Translations under genes and position numbers: made by a program
Notes under the pieces: model-generated
Database searches by the model: none
Seen by the model: the letters and a program-made list of their open reading frames with translations, nothing else
What the model was told of the DNA's origin: nothing
Shown here: in pieces, positions 10,155-23,081 of the stretch
How positions within the stretch are numbered: position 1 is the first letter of the stretch
How the letters are laid out: every line of letters begins with the position of its first letter
Source of the DNA: Aquibium carbonis
GTDB taxonomy: Bacteria; Pseudomonadota; Alphaproteobacteria; Rhizobiales; Rhizobiaceae
DNA: 46,859 bases
Assembly (NCBI RefSeq): GCF_003970795.1
Contig: NZ_RWKW01000068.1
Location: 1-46,859 of the forward strand
Reading direction: 5' to 3'

Positions 10155-10190
10155 AAAGGCCGTCCGGCGTCGAGCCGGGCGGCCTTCGTC
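10155..10190 (+). terminator. Terminator-like hairpin after the first Omp25-like gene
   Basis: A 13-bp stem with one G-T pair (AAGGCCGTCCGGC / GCCGGGCGGCCTT, 5-nt loop) is followed by a T-rich CGTCGTTTG, 30 bp after the stop codon. Confidence 0.65.
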
Positions 10191-10256
10191 GTTTGCCTGG
10201 GGCGCGGGGCGCCAGCGCAAGTCCCTGAAAATACGGCCCGCGGCCGGTCGGTATGC

Positions 10257-10285
10257 TTAACCCGCATTTAACCACTATGGTTAAC
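10257..10285 (+). promoter_or_regulatory. CtrA-like box upstream of the second Omp25-like gene
   Basis: TTAA (10257-10260), seven bases, TTAACC (10268-10273) again fits TTAA-N7-TTAA, and a facing GGTTAAC (10279-10285) makes an inverted repeat with the second half. It sits about 66-94 bp before the ATG at 10351. Confidence 0.55.
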
Positions 10286-10350
10286 AATGCCTCATGACCC
10301 GGCGATGAAGCGCACGCTCCGCCCGGTCGCGTTATACCGGAGTGAGGCCC

Positions 10351-11106
10351 ATGAAACTGCTATCCCGTTTCCTGCTGACGAGCGCCGCCCTGGCGGCATG
10401 GCCGCTCGGGCAGGCCGTCGCGGCCGACTACGACGCGCCTCTCTACATCGAGGAGGCGCCGGAATACGTCCCGGTCGAGATCGGCTCGGGCTGGTACCTG
10501 CGCGGCGACGTCGGCTACAATTTCGGCAAGCCGTTCCGCAATCTCGACTGGGGTGGCCCCACCGTCGTCGACGAAGCCTATGACGAGTCCCATACCGCCT
10601 TCTCGGGTTCGGTCGGCTTCGGCTACCATTTTTCCGAGTTCTTCCGGGGCGATCTGAATCTCGGCTTCCTCAGCAGCAACGACCAGAACCTGTCCTATGG
10701 CGACGCCGGTGTCAGTTCCACCACCGTTTCCGTCGACAACAGGGTCTGGATGGGCATGGCGAATGCCTATGTCGATCTCGGCACCTATGTCGGCATCACG
10801 CCCTATCTCGGCGGCGGTCTCGGCATCGCCTATGCCGAGCGGAAGCAAAGCTACGCCGTCGACTACGACGACATCCTGACGCCAGACATCGACCAGCACG
10901 ACGACAAGAACCAGGTCACCTGGGCCTACAGCCTGAATGCCGGCGCAAGCTACCAGTTCACGCAAAACGTCTCCGTCGACGTCGGCTACAGCTACCTCGC
11001 CGCGCCTTCTCTGGAATACGCCACGATCCGGAACGGCGAGCCCGAGATCGCCAAGGGCATGAAGGTTCACCAGGTCAAGGTCGGGCTTCGCTACGATCTC
11101 TGGTAG
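10351..11106 (+). CDS. Omp25/RopB-like outer-membrane beta-barrel protein
   Basis: A 251-residue paralogue of the preceding barrel. The signal peptide MKLLSRFLLTSAALAAWPLGQAVA is followed by ADYDAPLYIEEAPEYVPVE and the barrel strands GSGWYLRGDVGYNF, SGSVGFGYHFSEFFRGDLNLGF, NAYVDLGTYVGITPYLGGGLG, YSLNAGASYQFTQNVSVDVGYSY and VHQVKVGLRYDLW, ending in the C-terminal aromatic expected for BAM recognition. ATG at 10351 is chosen over GTG 10342 because it has a GGAG and opens directly into the signal. It probably arose by duplication of the neighbouring gene; both share the CtrA-like upstream arrangement. Confidence 0.87.
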   Translation: MKLLSRFLLTSAALAAWPLGQAVAADYDAPLYIEEAPEYVPVEIGSGWYLRGDVGYNFGKPFRNLDWGGPTVVDEAYDESHTAFSGSVGFGYHFSEFFRGDLNLGFLSSNDQNLSYGDAGVSSTTVSVDNRVWMGMANAYVDLGTYVGITPYLGGGLGIAYAERKQSYAVDYDDILTPDIDQHDDKNQVTWAYSLNAGASYQFTQNVSVDVGYSYLAAPSLEYATIRNGEPEIAKGMKVHQVKVGLRYDLW

Positions 11107-11134
11107 CCCCGGATCCACCCCGACACCCCGACGA

Positions 11135-11166
11135 GACGGCGGCTTGTCCGCCGTCCTTTCGTTTTG
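11135..11166 (+). terminator. Rho-independent terminator after the second Omp25-like gene
   Basis: Perfect 8-bp stem GACGGCGG / CCGCCGTC with a CTTGT loop, followed by CTTTCGTTTT. Confidence 0.75.
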
Positions 11167-11169
11167 CCG

Positions 11170-11300
11170 GCGTCCAGACTGCTTCCCCGCCATCCTTCCA
11201 GCGACGAAAACTTTGCCCTTGACGCCAAGGGGGTGAAGGGAATATCGCCGTCCGTGGGCCACCCCTCCCCAACGAGCGGGCTTACTATCTGGAAGGATAG
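11170..11300. repeat. Probable dispersed intergenic repeat before serC
   Basis: The 140-bp space before serC carries imperfect complementary blocks: CCATCCTTCCAG at 11190-11201 faces CTGGAAGGAT at 11289-11298, and GGCGTC faces GACGCC. This resembles rhizobial intergenic palindromic repeats rather than unique promoter DNA. Only a genome-wide copy search could confirm it. Confidence 0.35.
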
Positions 11301-11306
11301 ACCACG

Positions 11307-12479
11307 ATGACCATCTCCAAGCCCGGACTCCGTCCGGCATCCCCCAACTTTTCCTCCGGCCCCTGCGCCAAACGTCCCGGCTGGTCGCCTCAGGCGCTCG
11401 CCAACGCGCCGCTCGGCCGCTCGCACCGCGCCAAGGTCGGCAAGGCCCGCCTCGAACGCGCCATCGACCTCACCCGCGAAATCCTGAACGTCCCGGCCGA
11501 CTATCGCATCGGCATCGTACCGGCCTCCGACACCGGCGCGGTCGAGATGGCGATGTGGTCGCTGCTCGGCGAGCGCGGCGTCGACATGGTCGCCTGGGAA
11601 AGCTTCGGCGCCGGCTGGGTCACCGACGTCGTCAAGCAGCTGAAGCTTGCGGACGCGCGCACCATCGAGGCGCCCTATGGCGGACTGCCCGACCTCTCCA
11701 CCATCGATTTCGACCGCGACGTGGTCTTCACCTGGAACGGCACGACGTCGGGCGTGCGCGTGCCGAACGGCGACTTCATTCCGTCTGACCGCAAGGGCCT
11801 GACGATCTGCGACGCCACCTCGGCGGCCTTCGCCCAGCGCCTCGATTTCGCCAAGCTCGACGTCGTCACCTTCTCCTGGCAGAAGGTGCTGGGCGGCGAG
11901 GGCGCGCACGGCATGCTGATCCTCTCGCCCCGCGCGGTCGAGCGGCTGGAGACCTACAAGCCCGCCTGGCCGCTGCCCAAGATCTTCCGCCTCACCTCGG
12001 GCGGCAAGCTGATCGAGGGCATCTTCAAGGGCGAGACCATCAACACGCCCTCCATGCTGTGCGTGGAAGACTACATCGACGCGCTCGAATGGGCGAAGTC
12101 GGTGGGCGGGCTCGACGGGCTCGTCGCCCGCGCCGACGCCAACTTCGCCGTGCTCGACCGCTTCGTGAAGGCTTCGTCCTGGCTCGGCCATCTCGCCGTC
12201 GACCCGGCGACGCGCTCCAACACTTCGGTCTGCCTGTCGATCGTCGATCCCGACATCGCCGCGCTCGACGAGGACGCGCAGGCGGTCTTCGCCAAGAACC
12301 TGGCCGCGCTGCTCGAAAAGGAAGGGGCCGCCTACGACATCGGCGCCTATCGCGACGCGCCTCCCGGCCTGCGCATCTGGGCCGGCGCGACCGTGGAGAC
12401 GCACGACCTGGAGGCGCTGCTCCCCTGGCTCGACTGGGCTTTTGCAACGCAGAAAGCCGCGCTCAAGGCCGCGGCCTGA
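11307..12479 (+). CDS. serC: Phosphoserine transaminase (archaeal/alphaproteobacterial type)
   Basis: SerC is a PLP-dependent aminotransferase converting 3-phosphohydroxypyruvate and glutamate to phosphoserine, the second step of serine synthesis; it can also serve pyridoxine synthesis. The 390-residue product starts with [13 protein letters not shown] and contains [14 protein letters not shown]. The PLP lysine lies in [16 protein letters not shown], followed by [16 protein letters not shown]. Length and motifs match the Methanosarcina-type family typical of rhizobia rather than the 360-residue E. coli type. serA follows in the same direction 190 bp later, separated by palindromic repeat DNA. 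Confidence 0.95.
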   Translation: MTISKPGLRPASPNFSSGPCAKRPGWSPQALANAPLGRSHRAKVGKARLERAIDLTREILNVPADYRIGIVPASDTGAVEMAMWSLLGERGVDMVAWESFGAGWVTDVVKQLKLADARTIEAPYGGLPDLSTIDFDRDVVFTWNGTTSGVRVPNGDFIPSDRKGLTICDATSAAFAQRLDFAKLDVVTFSWQKVLGGEGAHGMLILSPRAVERLETYKPAWPLPKIFRLTSGGKLIEGIFKGETINTPSMLCVEDYIDALEWAKSVGGLDGLVARADANFAVLDRFVKASSWLGHLAVDPATRSNTSVCLSIVDPDIAALDEDAQAVFAKNLAALLEKEGAAYDIGAYRDAPPGLRIWAGATVETHDLEALLPWLDWAFATQKAALKAAA

Positions 12480-12486
12480 TCTCTTT

Positions 12487-12655
12487 ACCCTCCCCCTTGT
12501 GGGGAGGGTGGCCCGAAGGGCCGGGTGGGGGTGGCCGCGACGCTCTGGACCGGACAGGTCCAGGTCGCCCTCCCGCACCTGCCCGCCAGATTGAACCAAA
12601 CCCATCCGTCGGCCCGCCGACACCCTCCCTCGCAAGGGGGAGAGGGCACACATCC
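12487..12655. repeat. Rhizobial-type intergenic palindromic repeat between serC and serA
   Basis: The serC-serA gap contains nested GC-rich palindromes: CCCTCCCCCTTGTGGGGAGGG with flanks, GGCCCGAAGGGCC, the pair CTCTGGACC...GGTCCAG, and CCCTCCCTCGCAAGGGGGAGAGGG near the end. This composition (CCCTCCCC..GGGGAGGG, CCCGAAGGGCCGGGTGGGGG) is typical of the mosaic elements dispersed in rhizobial genomes. It probably forms hairpins in the serC-serA message. Confidence 0.6.
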
Positions 12656-12671
12656 TCGAAGGACCACACCC

Positions 12672-14270
12672 ATGCCCCGCGTTCTCGTTTCCGACGCCCT
12701 TTCCACCACCGCCGTGCAGATCTTCAAGGATCGCGGCGTCGACGTCGACTATCTGCCGGAGATCGGCAAGGACAAGGACAAGCTCGCCGAGATCATCGGC
12801 CAGTATGACGGCCTCGCCATCCGCTCGGCCACCAAGGTCACCGAGAAGCTGATCGCGGCGGCCGAAAACCTCAAGGTGATCGGCCGCGCCGGCATCGGCG
12901 TCGACAACGTCGACATCCCGGCCGCCTCCCGCAAGGGCATCATCGTGATGAACACGCCCTTCGGCAATTCCATCACGACGGCCGAGCACGCGGTGGCGCT
13001 GATGTTCGCCGTCGCGCGCCAGATCCCCGAGGCCAATGCCTCCACCCACGCCGGCAAGTGGGAGAAGAACAAGTTCATGGGCGTCGAGATCACCGGCAAG
13101 ACGCTCGGCGTCATCGGCTGCGGCAACATCGGCTCGATCGTGGCGACCCGCGGCATCGGCCTCAAGATGCACGTCGTCGGCTTCGACCCGTTCCTGTCGG
13201 AGAGCCGCGCCTCCGAACTCGGCATCGAGAAGGTCGAGCTCGACGAGCTCTTCGCCCGCGCCGACTTCATCACGCTGCACACGCCGCTGACCGACAAGAC
13301 CCGCAACATCATCAACGCCGCGTCGATCGCGAAGATGAAGGACGGCGTGCGCATCATCAACTGCGCCCGCGGCGGACTGATCGTCGAGGCAGACCTCGTC
13401 GAGGCCTTGAAGTCCGGCAAGGTCGCAGGTGCCGGCATCGACGTGTTCGAGGTCGAGCCGGCCACCGAAAACGCGCTGTTCGACATGCCGAACGTGGTCT
13501 GCACGCCGCATCTGGGCGCCTCCACGTCCGAGGCGCAGGAAAACGTGGCCTTGCAGGTCGCCGAGCAGATGTCCGACTACCTGATCAAGGGCGCGGTCTC
13601 CAACGCCATCAACATGCCCTCGATCACCGCCGAGGAAGCCCCGCGCCTGAAGCCGTTCGTCAAGCTCGCCGAAGTGCTCGGCGCCTTCGTCGGCCAGGTC
13701 ACCGACGATCCGATCAAGGAGGTCGAGATCCTGTTCGACGGCGCCACGGCGACGATGAACACCAAGGCGCTGACGAGTGCCGCCCTCGCCGGCCTCATCC
13801 GGCCGCAGGTCTCCGACGTCAACATGGTCTCGGCGCCGATCATGGTGAAGGAGCGCGGCATCATCCTGTCGGAGGTGCGCCGCGACAAGTCCGGCGTGTT
13901 CGACGGCTACATCAAGCTCACGGTCAAGACCGAGCACATGACGCGCTCGATCGCGGGCACCTGCTTCTCCGACGGCAAGCCGCGCTTCATCCAGATCAAG
14001 GGCATCAACCTCGATGCCGAGGTCGGCGAGCACATGCTCTACACCACCAATGCCGACGCGCCGGGCATCATCGGCCTGCTCGGCTCCATCTGCGGCGGCA
14101 ACGGCGTCAACATCGCCAACTTCCATCTCGGCCGCGACCGGCCGGGCGGCGATGCCATCGCGTTGCTTTACCTCGACGAGCCCTTCCCGCAGGATGTTCT
14201 GGCGGAACTGCGCGCCAATCCGAAGATCGATTCGGCAAAGCCGTTGCGGTTCGACGTCACCGCGGCTTGA
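12672..14270 (+). CDS. serA: D-3-phosphoglycerate dehydrogenase
   Basis: SerA oxidises 3-phosphoglycerate to 3-phosphohydroxypyruvate with NAD, the first step of serine synthesis. The 532-residue product is the long type. A substrate/NAD domain carries GVIGCGNIGSIVATRGIG (about 145-162), the arginine of NCARGGLIVEADL and the catalytic His of CTPHLGASTSEAQENVA. An intervening allosteric substrate-binding domain follows. A C-terminal ACT domain (LYTTNADAPGIIGLLG, GVNIANFHLGR) would bind serine for feedback control. ATG 12672 gives the canonical MPRVLVSDALS; the frame extends upstream only through repeat DNA. A terminator hairpin follows. Confidence 0.96.
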   Translation: MPRVLVSDALSTTAVQIFKDRGVDVDYLPEIGKDKDKLAEIIGQYDGLAIRSATKVTEKLIAAAENLKVIGRAGIGVDNVDIPAASRKGIIVMNTPFGNSITTAEHAVALMFAVARQIPEANASTHAGKWEKNKFMGVEITGKTLGVIGCGNIGSIVATRGIGLKMHVVGFDPFLSESRASELGIEKVELDELFARADFITLHTPLTDKTRNIINAASIAKMKDGVRIINCARGGLIVEADLVEALKSGKVAGAGIDVFEVEPATENALFDMPNVVCTPHLGASTSEAQENVALQVAEQMSDYLIKGAVSNAINMPSITAEEAPRLKPFVKLAEVLGAFVGQVTDDPIKEVEILFDGATATMNTKALTSAALAGLIRPQVSDVNMVSAPIMVKERGIILSEVRRDKSGVFDGYIKLTVKTEHMTRSIAGTCFSDGKPRFIQIKGINLDAEVGEHMLYTTNADAPGIIGLLGSICGGNGVNIANFHLGRDRPGGDAIALLYLDEPFPQDVLAELRANPKIDSAKPLRFDVTAA

Positions 14271-14283
14271 TTGTCCTGCCACT

Positions 14284-14322
14284 AACCATTCGTGGGCCAA
14301 AAGTCCGCGAATGGTTATTTAT
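14284..14322 (+). terminator. Rho-independent terminator after serA
   Basis: A 12-bp stem with one T-G pair (AACCATTCGTGG / CCGCGAATGGTT, 9-nt loop) is followed by ATTTATCCTT, 13 bp after the serA stop. Confidence 0.65.
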
Positions 14323-14340
14323 CCTTAAAACTTCTGCGGC

Positions 14341-18234
<3,894 letters not shown>

Positions 18235-18239
18235 CCGCC

Positions 18240-18268
18240 GGCCGCAGACCCGTCTTCCGGGGCTGCGG
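18240..18268 (+). terminator. Hairpin after the hybrid kinase gene
   Basis: GCCGCAG / CTGCGGC with an inner CCCG/CGGG forms a stable hairpin just after the stop codon. It has no T-run, so termination efficiency is unclear. Confidence 0.35.
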
Positions 18269-18346
18269 CGGATGCACCCCGTTCCCGTTGCCGGCAAAGC
18301 ACTGCCGGAGCGGCGGAATCGAAACCTTAATCCTGCCGACACAAAT

Positions 18347-18364
18347 GTGTCATCGAACTGTAAC
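18347..18364 (+). promoter_or_regulatory. Pho box upstream of pstS
   Basis: GTGTCAT, four bases, CTGTAAC matches the alphaproteobacterial PhoB site of two CTGTCAT repeats spaced by 4 bp (one and two mismatches). It lies 70 bp before pstS, placing pstSCAB-phoUB under its own product PhoB and phosphate limitation. Confidence 0.75.
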
Positions 18365-18433
18365 ATGGGCGGGCTACTCGGGCCGCGGCGCAAGACTTTG
18401 GCGTCAGAGGAATTCCCAAGAGGAGTAGGCCCC

Positions 18434-19474
18434 ATGAACAAGTTTCTCGTCTCGGCGTCGGCGGTTGCCATCGCCCTGACCGCGTCGGTCGGCGTTGCCG
18501 CCGCGCGCGATCAGATCCGCATCGTCGGTTCGTCGACCGTTTTCCCGTACAATCAGGCTGTCGCTGAAGAATATTCGTCCAAGACCGGCAACCCGGCTCC
18601 CGTGGTCGAGTCGCTCGGCACGGGCGGCGGTTTCCGCGCCTTCTGCGGCGGCATCGGACCGGACCACGCCGACATCACCGGCGCGTCGCGCGCCATCACC
18701 AAGTCCGAGAAGGAGCTCTGCGCTTCCAACGGCGTGACCGACATCACCGAGGCGCTGATCGGCTATGACGGTCTCTCGCTCGCGATCTCGCGCAAGAACG
18801 ATGCCGACTGGGATTTGACCGAAGAGCAGATCTTCCGCGCCGTGGCCGCCGAATTGCCGAACGAGGCCGGTGAACTCGTCCCCAACCCGAACCAGACTTG
18901 GGCTGACGTCGACTCGTCACTGCCGGCGACCAAGATCGTCATCATCGGCCCGCCCCCGACCTCGGGCACCCGCGATGCCTTCGTCGAGCTGACCCTGCAT
19001 GATGGCTGCAGCGCCATGCCGTTCTTCGCCGAACTGAAGAAGACGGACCGTGACGCTTGGAACGTCGCTTGCTCGCGCGTTCGCCAGGACGGCCTGTTCG
19101 TCGAAGCCGGCGAGAACGACAACCTCATCGTCCAGTCGCTCGACGGCGACGTCAACGCGATCGGCATCTTCGGCTATTCGTTCCTCTACGAAAACTCCGA
19201 CAAGCTGAAGGGCGTTGCCATCAATGGCGTCGAGCCCACCTTCGACACCATCGCCGACGGTTCCTACCCGGTTGCTCGCCCGCTGTTCTTCTACGTGAAG
19301 AACGCGCATCGCGGCGTCATTCCTGGCATGAACGAGTTCCTCGAGGAGTATATGTCCGAGGAAGCTCTGGCGGCTGGCGGCTATCTCGCCGAGCGCGGCC
19401 TGACCCCGCTTTCCGAAGAGAAGATCCTGGAAGTGCGTGAGGCCGTGACCGGCGGCAAGAAGCTGGAAATGTAA
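18434..19474 (+). CDS. pstS: Phosphate ABC transporter, periplasmic phosphate-binding protein
   Basis: PstS captures inorganic phosphate in the periplasm and delivers it to PstCA. The 346-residue product has the signal peptide MNKFLVSASAVAIALTASVGVAAA. Mature-protein phosphate contacts are visible as RIVGSSTVFPY, GTGGGFRAFC, DITGASRAI and the P-loop-like PPTSGTRDAFVEL. ATG 18434 with AGGAG upstream is chosen; the longer frame runs through the Pho box. It is the first gene of the pst operon and is followed by a perfect hairpin that would allow more pstS than pstC expression. Confidence 0.96.
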   Translation: MNKFLVSASAVAIALTASVGVAAARDQIRIVGSSTVFPYNQAVAEEYSSKTGNPAPVVESLGTGGGFRAFCGGIGPDHADITGASRAITKSEKELCASNGVTDITEALIGYDGLSLAISRKNDADWDLTEEQIFRAVAAELPNEAGELVPNPNQTWADVDSSLPATKIVIIGPPPTSGTRDAFVELTLHDGCSAMPFFAELKKTDRDAWNVACSRVRQDGLFVEAGENDNLIVQSLDGDVNAIGIFGYSFLYENSDKLKGVAINGVEPTFDTIADGSYPVARPLFFYVKNAHRGVIPGMNEFLEEYMSEEALAAGGYLAERGLTPLSEEKILEVREAVTGGKKLEM

Positions 19475-19486
19475 TCTCCAGACCGA

Positions 19487-19522
19487 GGGAAGGCCGCCGG
19501 GAAACCGGCGGCCTTCCCCTTT
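19487..19522 (+). terminator. Perfect hairpin between pstS and pstC
   Basis: A 14-bp perfect stem (GGGAAGGCCGCCGG / CCGGCGGCCTTCCC) with a GAAA tetraloop is followed by CTTT. It acts either as a partial terminator or as a 3'-end stabiliser for pstS mRNA, explaining abundant binding protein against scarce permease. Confidence 0.75.
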
Positions 19523-19547
19523 GACTTCGCAGGCTTTGGGGACGGGT

Positions 19548-20924
19548 ATGGTCAGCTACGCTTTCGCGCTCATTTTGCTTCTCACGCTCGTCGCCTATTT
19601 CGCGGCACGTCGCCAGGCTTCGGTCGTCGGCCGATCCGTCGGCGCCTCGATGCACTCGCGTCCGACGTATCACGGCTTCAACGCCGCGATCTGGGCCTGC
19701 GCCCCGCCCTTGATCATCGTTCTCGTCTGGGTTCTCTTCCAGGACGCCGTCATCAACCGGATGATCCTCGGCCTCTTCGACGCCGACCGCATCGCAGCCA
19801 TGTCCTCGGCCGAGCGATCGCTGCTCATCAGCGAAATCAGGCAGCTCGCCGCCGGTCGCCAGTTCGGCACCCCGGGCGAGGATCTTCTCGCGGCAGCGCA
19901 AACGCTGAACGGCTGGACCTGGCTGGCTCACGTCTCCATGGTCGTCATCGTGGGCGTCATCGGCGCCCTCGGCCTGGTGCTCGGCGTGCGCGCCATCGCG
20001 CCGCGCTACCGCGCCCGCCACAGCGTCGAGCTTTCGCTCAACATCTTCATGGTGTTCTGCTCCTTTGTCGCGGTCTTCACCACGATCGGCATCATCGCCT
20101 CGCTGGTGTTCGAATCGATCCAGTTCTTCATGCGCGTTCCCGCGTCCGAGTTCTTCTTCGGCACGCGCTGGGAGCCGCAGATCCCGATCCGCGCCGACCA
20201 GGTCGCCGGCTCCGGCGCGTTCGGCGCCATCCCGGTCTTCGTCGGCACCTTCGTCATCGCCACCATCGCCATGGTTTTTGCCGTGCCTATCGGGCTGATG
20301 TCGGCGGTCTACCTCACCGAATATGCCGATGTGCGGGTTCGCTCCGTCGTCAAGCCGCTGCTGGAAATCCTCGCCGGCGTGCCGACCGTGGTCTACGGCT
20401 TCTTCGCGGTGCTGATCGTGGCGCCGCTGATCCGCGATTTCGGCACCGGGCTCGGCCTCTCCGTGGCGCCACGCAGCGCGCTTGCCGCTGGTGGCGTCAT
20501 GGCCATCATGCTTATCCCGTTCATCTCCTCCCTCTCCGACGACGCGCTGGCCGCCGTTCCGCGTGCCCTTCGCGAGGGGTCCTACGCCATGGGCGCAACC
20601 AAGGGCGAGACGATCCGCAAGGTGCTGCTGCCGGCCGCGCTGCCCGGCATCATGGGCGGCATCCTGCTGGCGCTCAGCCGAGCGATCGGCGAGACGATGA
20701 TCGTGGTCATGGCCGCCGGCCTGATCGCCTCCATGAACATCAACCCGCTCGACTCGGTGACCACCGTGACCGTCCAGATCGTGACGTTGCTGATCGGCGA
20801 TACCGCATTCGACAACCCGAAGACGCTTTCCGCCTTCGCACTGGGCCTGATGCTCTTTATCATCACGTTGTTCCTCAACGTGATCGCTCTCAGCATCGTC
20901 CGCAAATACCGGGAGAAGTACTGA
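19548..20924 (+). CDS. pstC: Phosphate ABC transporter permease PstC
   Basis: PstC is one of two inner-membrane permease subunits of the high-affinity phosphate importer. The 458-residue product is longer than the E. coli protein (about 320) because of an N-terminal region with extra hydrophobic segments (MVSYAFALILLLTLVAYF; WACAPPLIIVLVWVLF; VSMVVIVGVIGALGLVLG). This extension is usual in alphaproteobacteria. The core holds the EAA-type cytoplasmic loop ALREGSYAMGATKGETIRKV that docks on PstB, and SRAIGETMIVVMAAG. The start at 19548 follows GGGGACGGGT. Its stop TGA shares a base with the pstA start. Confidence 0.95.
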   Translation: MVSYAFALILLLTLVAYFAARRQASVVGRSVGASMHSRPTYHGFNAAIWACAPPLIIVLVWVLFQDAVINRMILGLFDADRIAAMSSAERSLLISEIRQLAAGRQFGTPGEDLLAAAQTLNGWTWLAHVSMVVIVGVIGALGLVLGVRAIAPRYRARHSVELSLNIFMVFCSFVAVFTTIGIIASLVFESIQFFMRVPASEFFFGTRWEPQIPIRADQVAGSGAFGAIPVFVGTFVIATIAMVFAVPIGLMSAVYLTEYADVRVRSVVKPLLEILAGVPTVVYGFFAVLIVAPLIRDFGTGLGLSVAPRSALAAGGVMAIMLIPFISSLSDDALAAVPRALREGSYAMGATKGETIRKVLLPAALPGIMGGILLALSRAIGETMIVVMAAGLIASMNINPLDSVTTVTVQIVTLLIGDTAFDNPKTLSAFALGLMLFIITLFLNVIALSIVRKYREKY

Positions 20925-22219
20925 TGGCCGCGGTAGAAACGACCGGTTCCGGCGCGCGCACGATCGACTGGTCCTCGGACGAGTTCAAGAAAAGGCGCAG
21001 CCGCCGCTATGCGGCCGATCGCCGGCTGCAATATTACGGCATCGCCGCCATCGCCACCGCTCTGGGTCTTCTGGCGATCCTGATCACCTCGCTGGTCATG
21101 ACGGGCTACACGGCCTTCACGCAGACGATGGTCTCGGTGCAGATCACCCTCGACGACGAACGGATCGACCGCAACGACGTCTTCGGGGCCAACTGGCGCA
21201 ACATCGTCCGCGACGCCTTCAAGGCGGCCACGCCCGGGCTCGAAACCGCCGACGAGCGTGCCTATTTCGCGATGTTCACCAACAACGCGCCCTTCCTCGT
21301 CCGCGACCGCGTCGTCGCCGATCCCCGCCTCGTGGGCACCACGGTCACGTTCACCATCCCGATGGCCGATCCGGTCGACCAGCTCGCCAAGGGCCAGATC
21401 GACCGCTCCACGCCGGAGAGCCAGCGTCGCGTCAGCGACCAGCAGATCGCCTGGTTCGACGGGCTGGCGCAGCAGGGCATGATCTCCCGGCCGTTCAACA
21501 CCGGCCTGTTCTTCAATGCCGACAGCCGCTTCCCGGAACTCGCCGGTCTGGCCGGTGCCATCTCGGGCTCGTTCTGGGCGCTCATGGTCTGCTTCTTCAT
21601 CAGCTTTCCATGCGGCATCGCGGCGGCCATCTATCTCGAAGAGTTCGCCCCGAAGAACAAGCTGACCGACCTCATCGAGGTCAACATCAACAACCTTGCG
21701 GCGGTCCCGTCGGTGGTGTTCGGCCTGCTCGCGCTGGCGGTGTTCATCGGCTGGTTCAACATGCCGCGCTCGATCCCGCTCGTCGGCGGCCTGGCGCTCG
21801 CCCTGATGACCCTGCCGACCATCATCATCGTCACCCGCGCCTCGCTGAAGTCGGTTCCGTCTTCCATCCGCGAGGCGGCGCTGGGCATCGGCGCCTCCAA
21901 GCATGAAGTCATCATGCACCACATCCTGCCGCTCGCGATGCCCACCATCCTGACCGGCACGATCATCGGCCTGGCCCAGGCGCTTGGCGAGACCGCGCCG
22001 CTGCTGCTCATCGGCATGAACGCGTTCATCACCAGCCCGCCGGCCGGCATTCTGGAGCCGGCGACGGCGTTGCCGACGCAGATCTTCATCTGGGCCGACA
22101 GCCCCGAACGCGGCTTCGTTTCGCGAACCTCCGCCGCCATTCTCGTGCTGCTCGGCTTCCTCATCACGATGAACGCCATCGCCATCTTCCTGAGGCAGCG
22201 CTTCGAGCGCCGCTGGTAA
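20924..22219 (+). CDS. pstA: Phosphate ABC transporter permease PstA
   Basis: PstA is the second permease subunit. The 431-residue product has an N-terminal cytoplasmic stretch, a first membrane helix (about 37-62) and a long periplasmic insertion of about 130 residues (about 65-200). The conserved core follows with VNINNLAAVPSVVFGLLALA and the EAA-type loop SIREAALGIGASKHEVIMHHILP. The periplasmic insertion accounts for its length relative to E. coli PstA (296). It overlaps pstC by one base, so translation is coupled, and pstB starts 14 bp after its stop. Confidence 0.95.
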   Translation: MAAVETTGSGARTIDWSSDEFKKRRSRRYAADRRLQYYGIAAIATALGLLAILITSLVMTGYTAFTQTMVSVQITLDDERIDRNDVFGANWRNIVRDAFKAATPGLETADERAYFAMFTNNAPFLVRDRVVADPRLVGTTVTFTIPMADPVDQLAKGQIDRSTPESQRRVSDQQIAWFDGLAQQGMISRPFNTGLFFNADSRFPELAGLAGAISGSFWALMVCFFISFPCGIAAAIYLEEFAPKNKLTDLIEVNINNLAAVPSVVFGLLALAVFIGWFNMPRSIPLVGGLALALMTLPTIIIVTRASLKSVPSSIREAALGIGASKHEVIMHHILPLAMPTILTGTIIGLAQALGETAPLLLIGMNAFITSPPAGILEPATALPTQIFIWADSPERGFVSRTSAAILVLLGFLITMNAIAIFLRQRFERRW

Positions 22220-22233
22220 TGGAGTAGAGAGAT

Positions 22234-23049
22234 ATGAACATGTTGACCGAAGCCTCCATCGAACAGAAGCTCTCGCCCATGAAGAACGAACCCAGGATCA
22301 AGATGCGCGGCGACAAGGTCACCGTCCATTACGGCGAGAAGCAGGCGCTCTTCGGCGTCGACCTGCAGATCCCCGAGCACCAGGTCACCGCGCTGATCGG
22401 CCCGTCGGGCTGCGGCAAGTCCACCTTCCTGCGCTGCCTGAACCGCATGAACGACACGATCGACGGCTGCCGCGTCGGCGGCAAGGTCACGCTCGACCAG
22501 GAAGATGTCTACGATCCGAAGATCGACGTCGTCGAGCTTCGCGCCCGGGTCGGCATGGTGTTCCAGAAGCCGAACCCGTTTCCGAAGTCGATCTACGAGA
22601 ACATCGCCTACGGTCCGCGCATCCACGGCCTGACGAAGTCGAAGGCCGAGATGGACGAGGTGGTCGAGAAGAGCCTGCGCAAGGCGGCAATCTGGGACGA
22701 GGTCAAAGATCGCCTCTCGGAGTCCGGCACCGGCCTGTCCGGCGGCCAGCAGCAGCGACTGTGCATCGCGCGCGCCATCGCCGTGTCGCCCGAAGTCATC
22801 CTGATGGACGAGCCCTGCTCGGCGCTCGATCCGATCGCCACCGCCAAGGTGGAGGAGCTGATCGACGAACTGCGCCAGAACTACACCATCGTGATCGTGA
22901 CGCACTCGATGCAGCAGGCCGCCCGCGTCTCGCAGCGCACGGCCATGTTCCACATCGGCTATCTCGTCGAGGAAGGGCCGACCGACAAGATGTTCACCAA
23001 CCCCGACGACAAGCGCACCCAGGACTACATCACCGGCCGCTTCGGCTGA
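22234..23049 (+). CDS. pstB: Phosphate ABC transporter ATP-binding protein
   Basis: PstB powers phosphate import by ATP hydrolysis at the PstCA complex. The 271-residue product has Walker [10 protein letters not shown], the Q-loop region [22 protein letters not shown] typical of PstB, signature [14 protein letters not shown], Walker [14 protein letters not shown] and switch His in [13 protein letters not shown]. The end ([11 protein letters not shown]) is diagnostic for PstB. The start is ATG 22234 with GGAG nearby; a downstream Met ([11 protein letters not shown]) is a less likely alternative. Confidence 0.97.
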   Translation: MNMLTEASIEQKLSPMKNEPRIKMRGDKVTVHYGEKQALFGVDLQIPEHQVTALIGPSGCGKSTFLRCLNRMNDTIDGCRVGGKVTLDQEDVYDPKIDVVELRARVGMVFQKPNPFPKSIYENIAYGPRIHGLTKSKAEMDEVVEKSLRKAAIWDEVKDRLSESGTGLSGGQQQRLCIARAIAVSPEVILMDEPCSALDPIATAKVEELIDELRQNYTIVIVTHSMQQAARVSQRTAMFHIGYLVEEGPTDKMFTNPDDKRTQDYITGRFG

Positions 23050-23081
23050 CGCCGGTCCAGCTTCAAAGACGAGGACACAAC

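Noticed and set aside
11091-14300. A 1069-codon open frame on the minus strand opposite serC-serA
   Set aside because: It is a frame shadow of two certain genes, with Arg/Gly/Val/His-rich low-information sequence and no domain; high GC content produces such long antisense frames.
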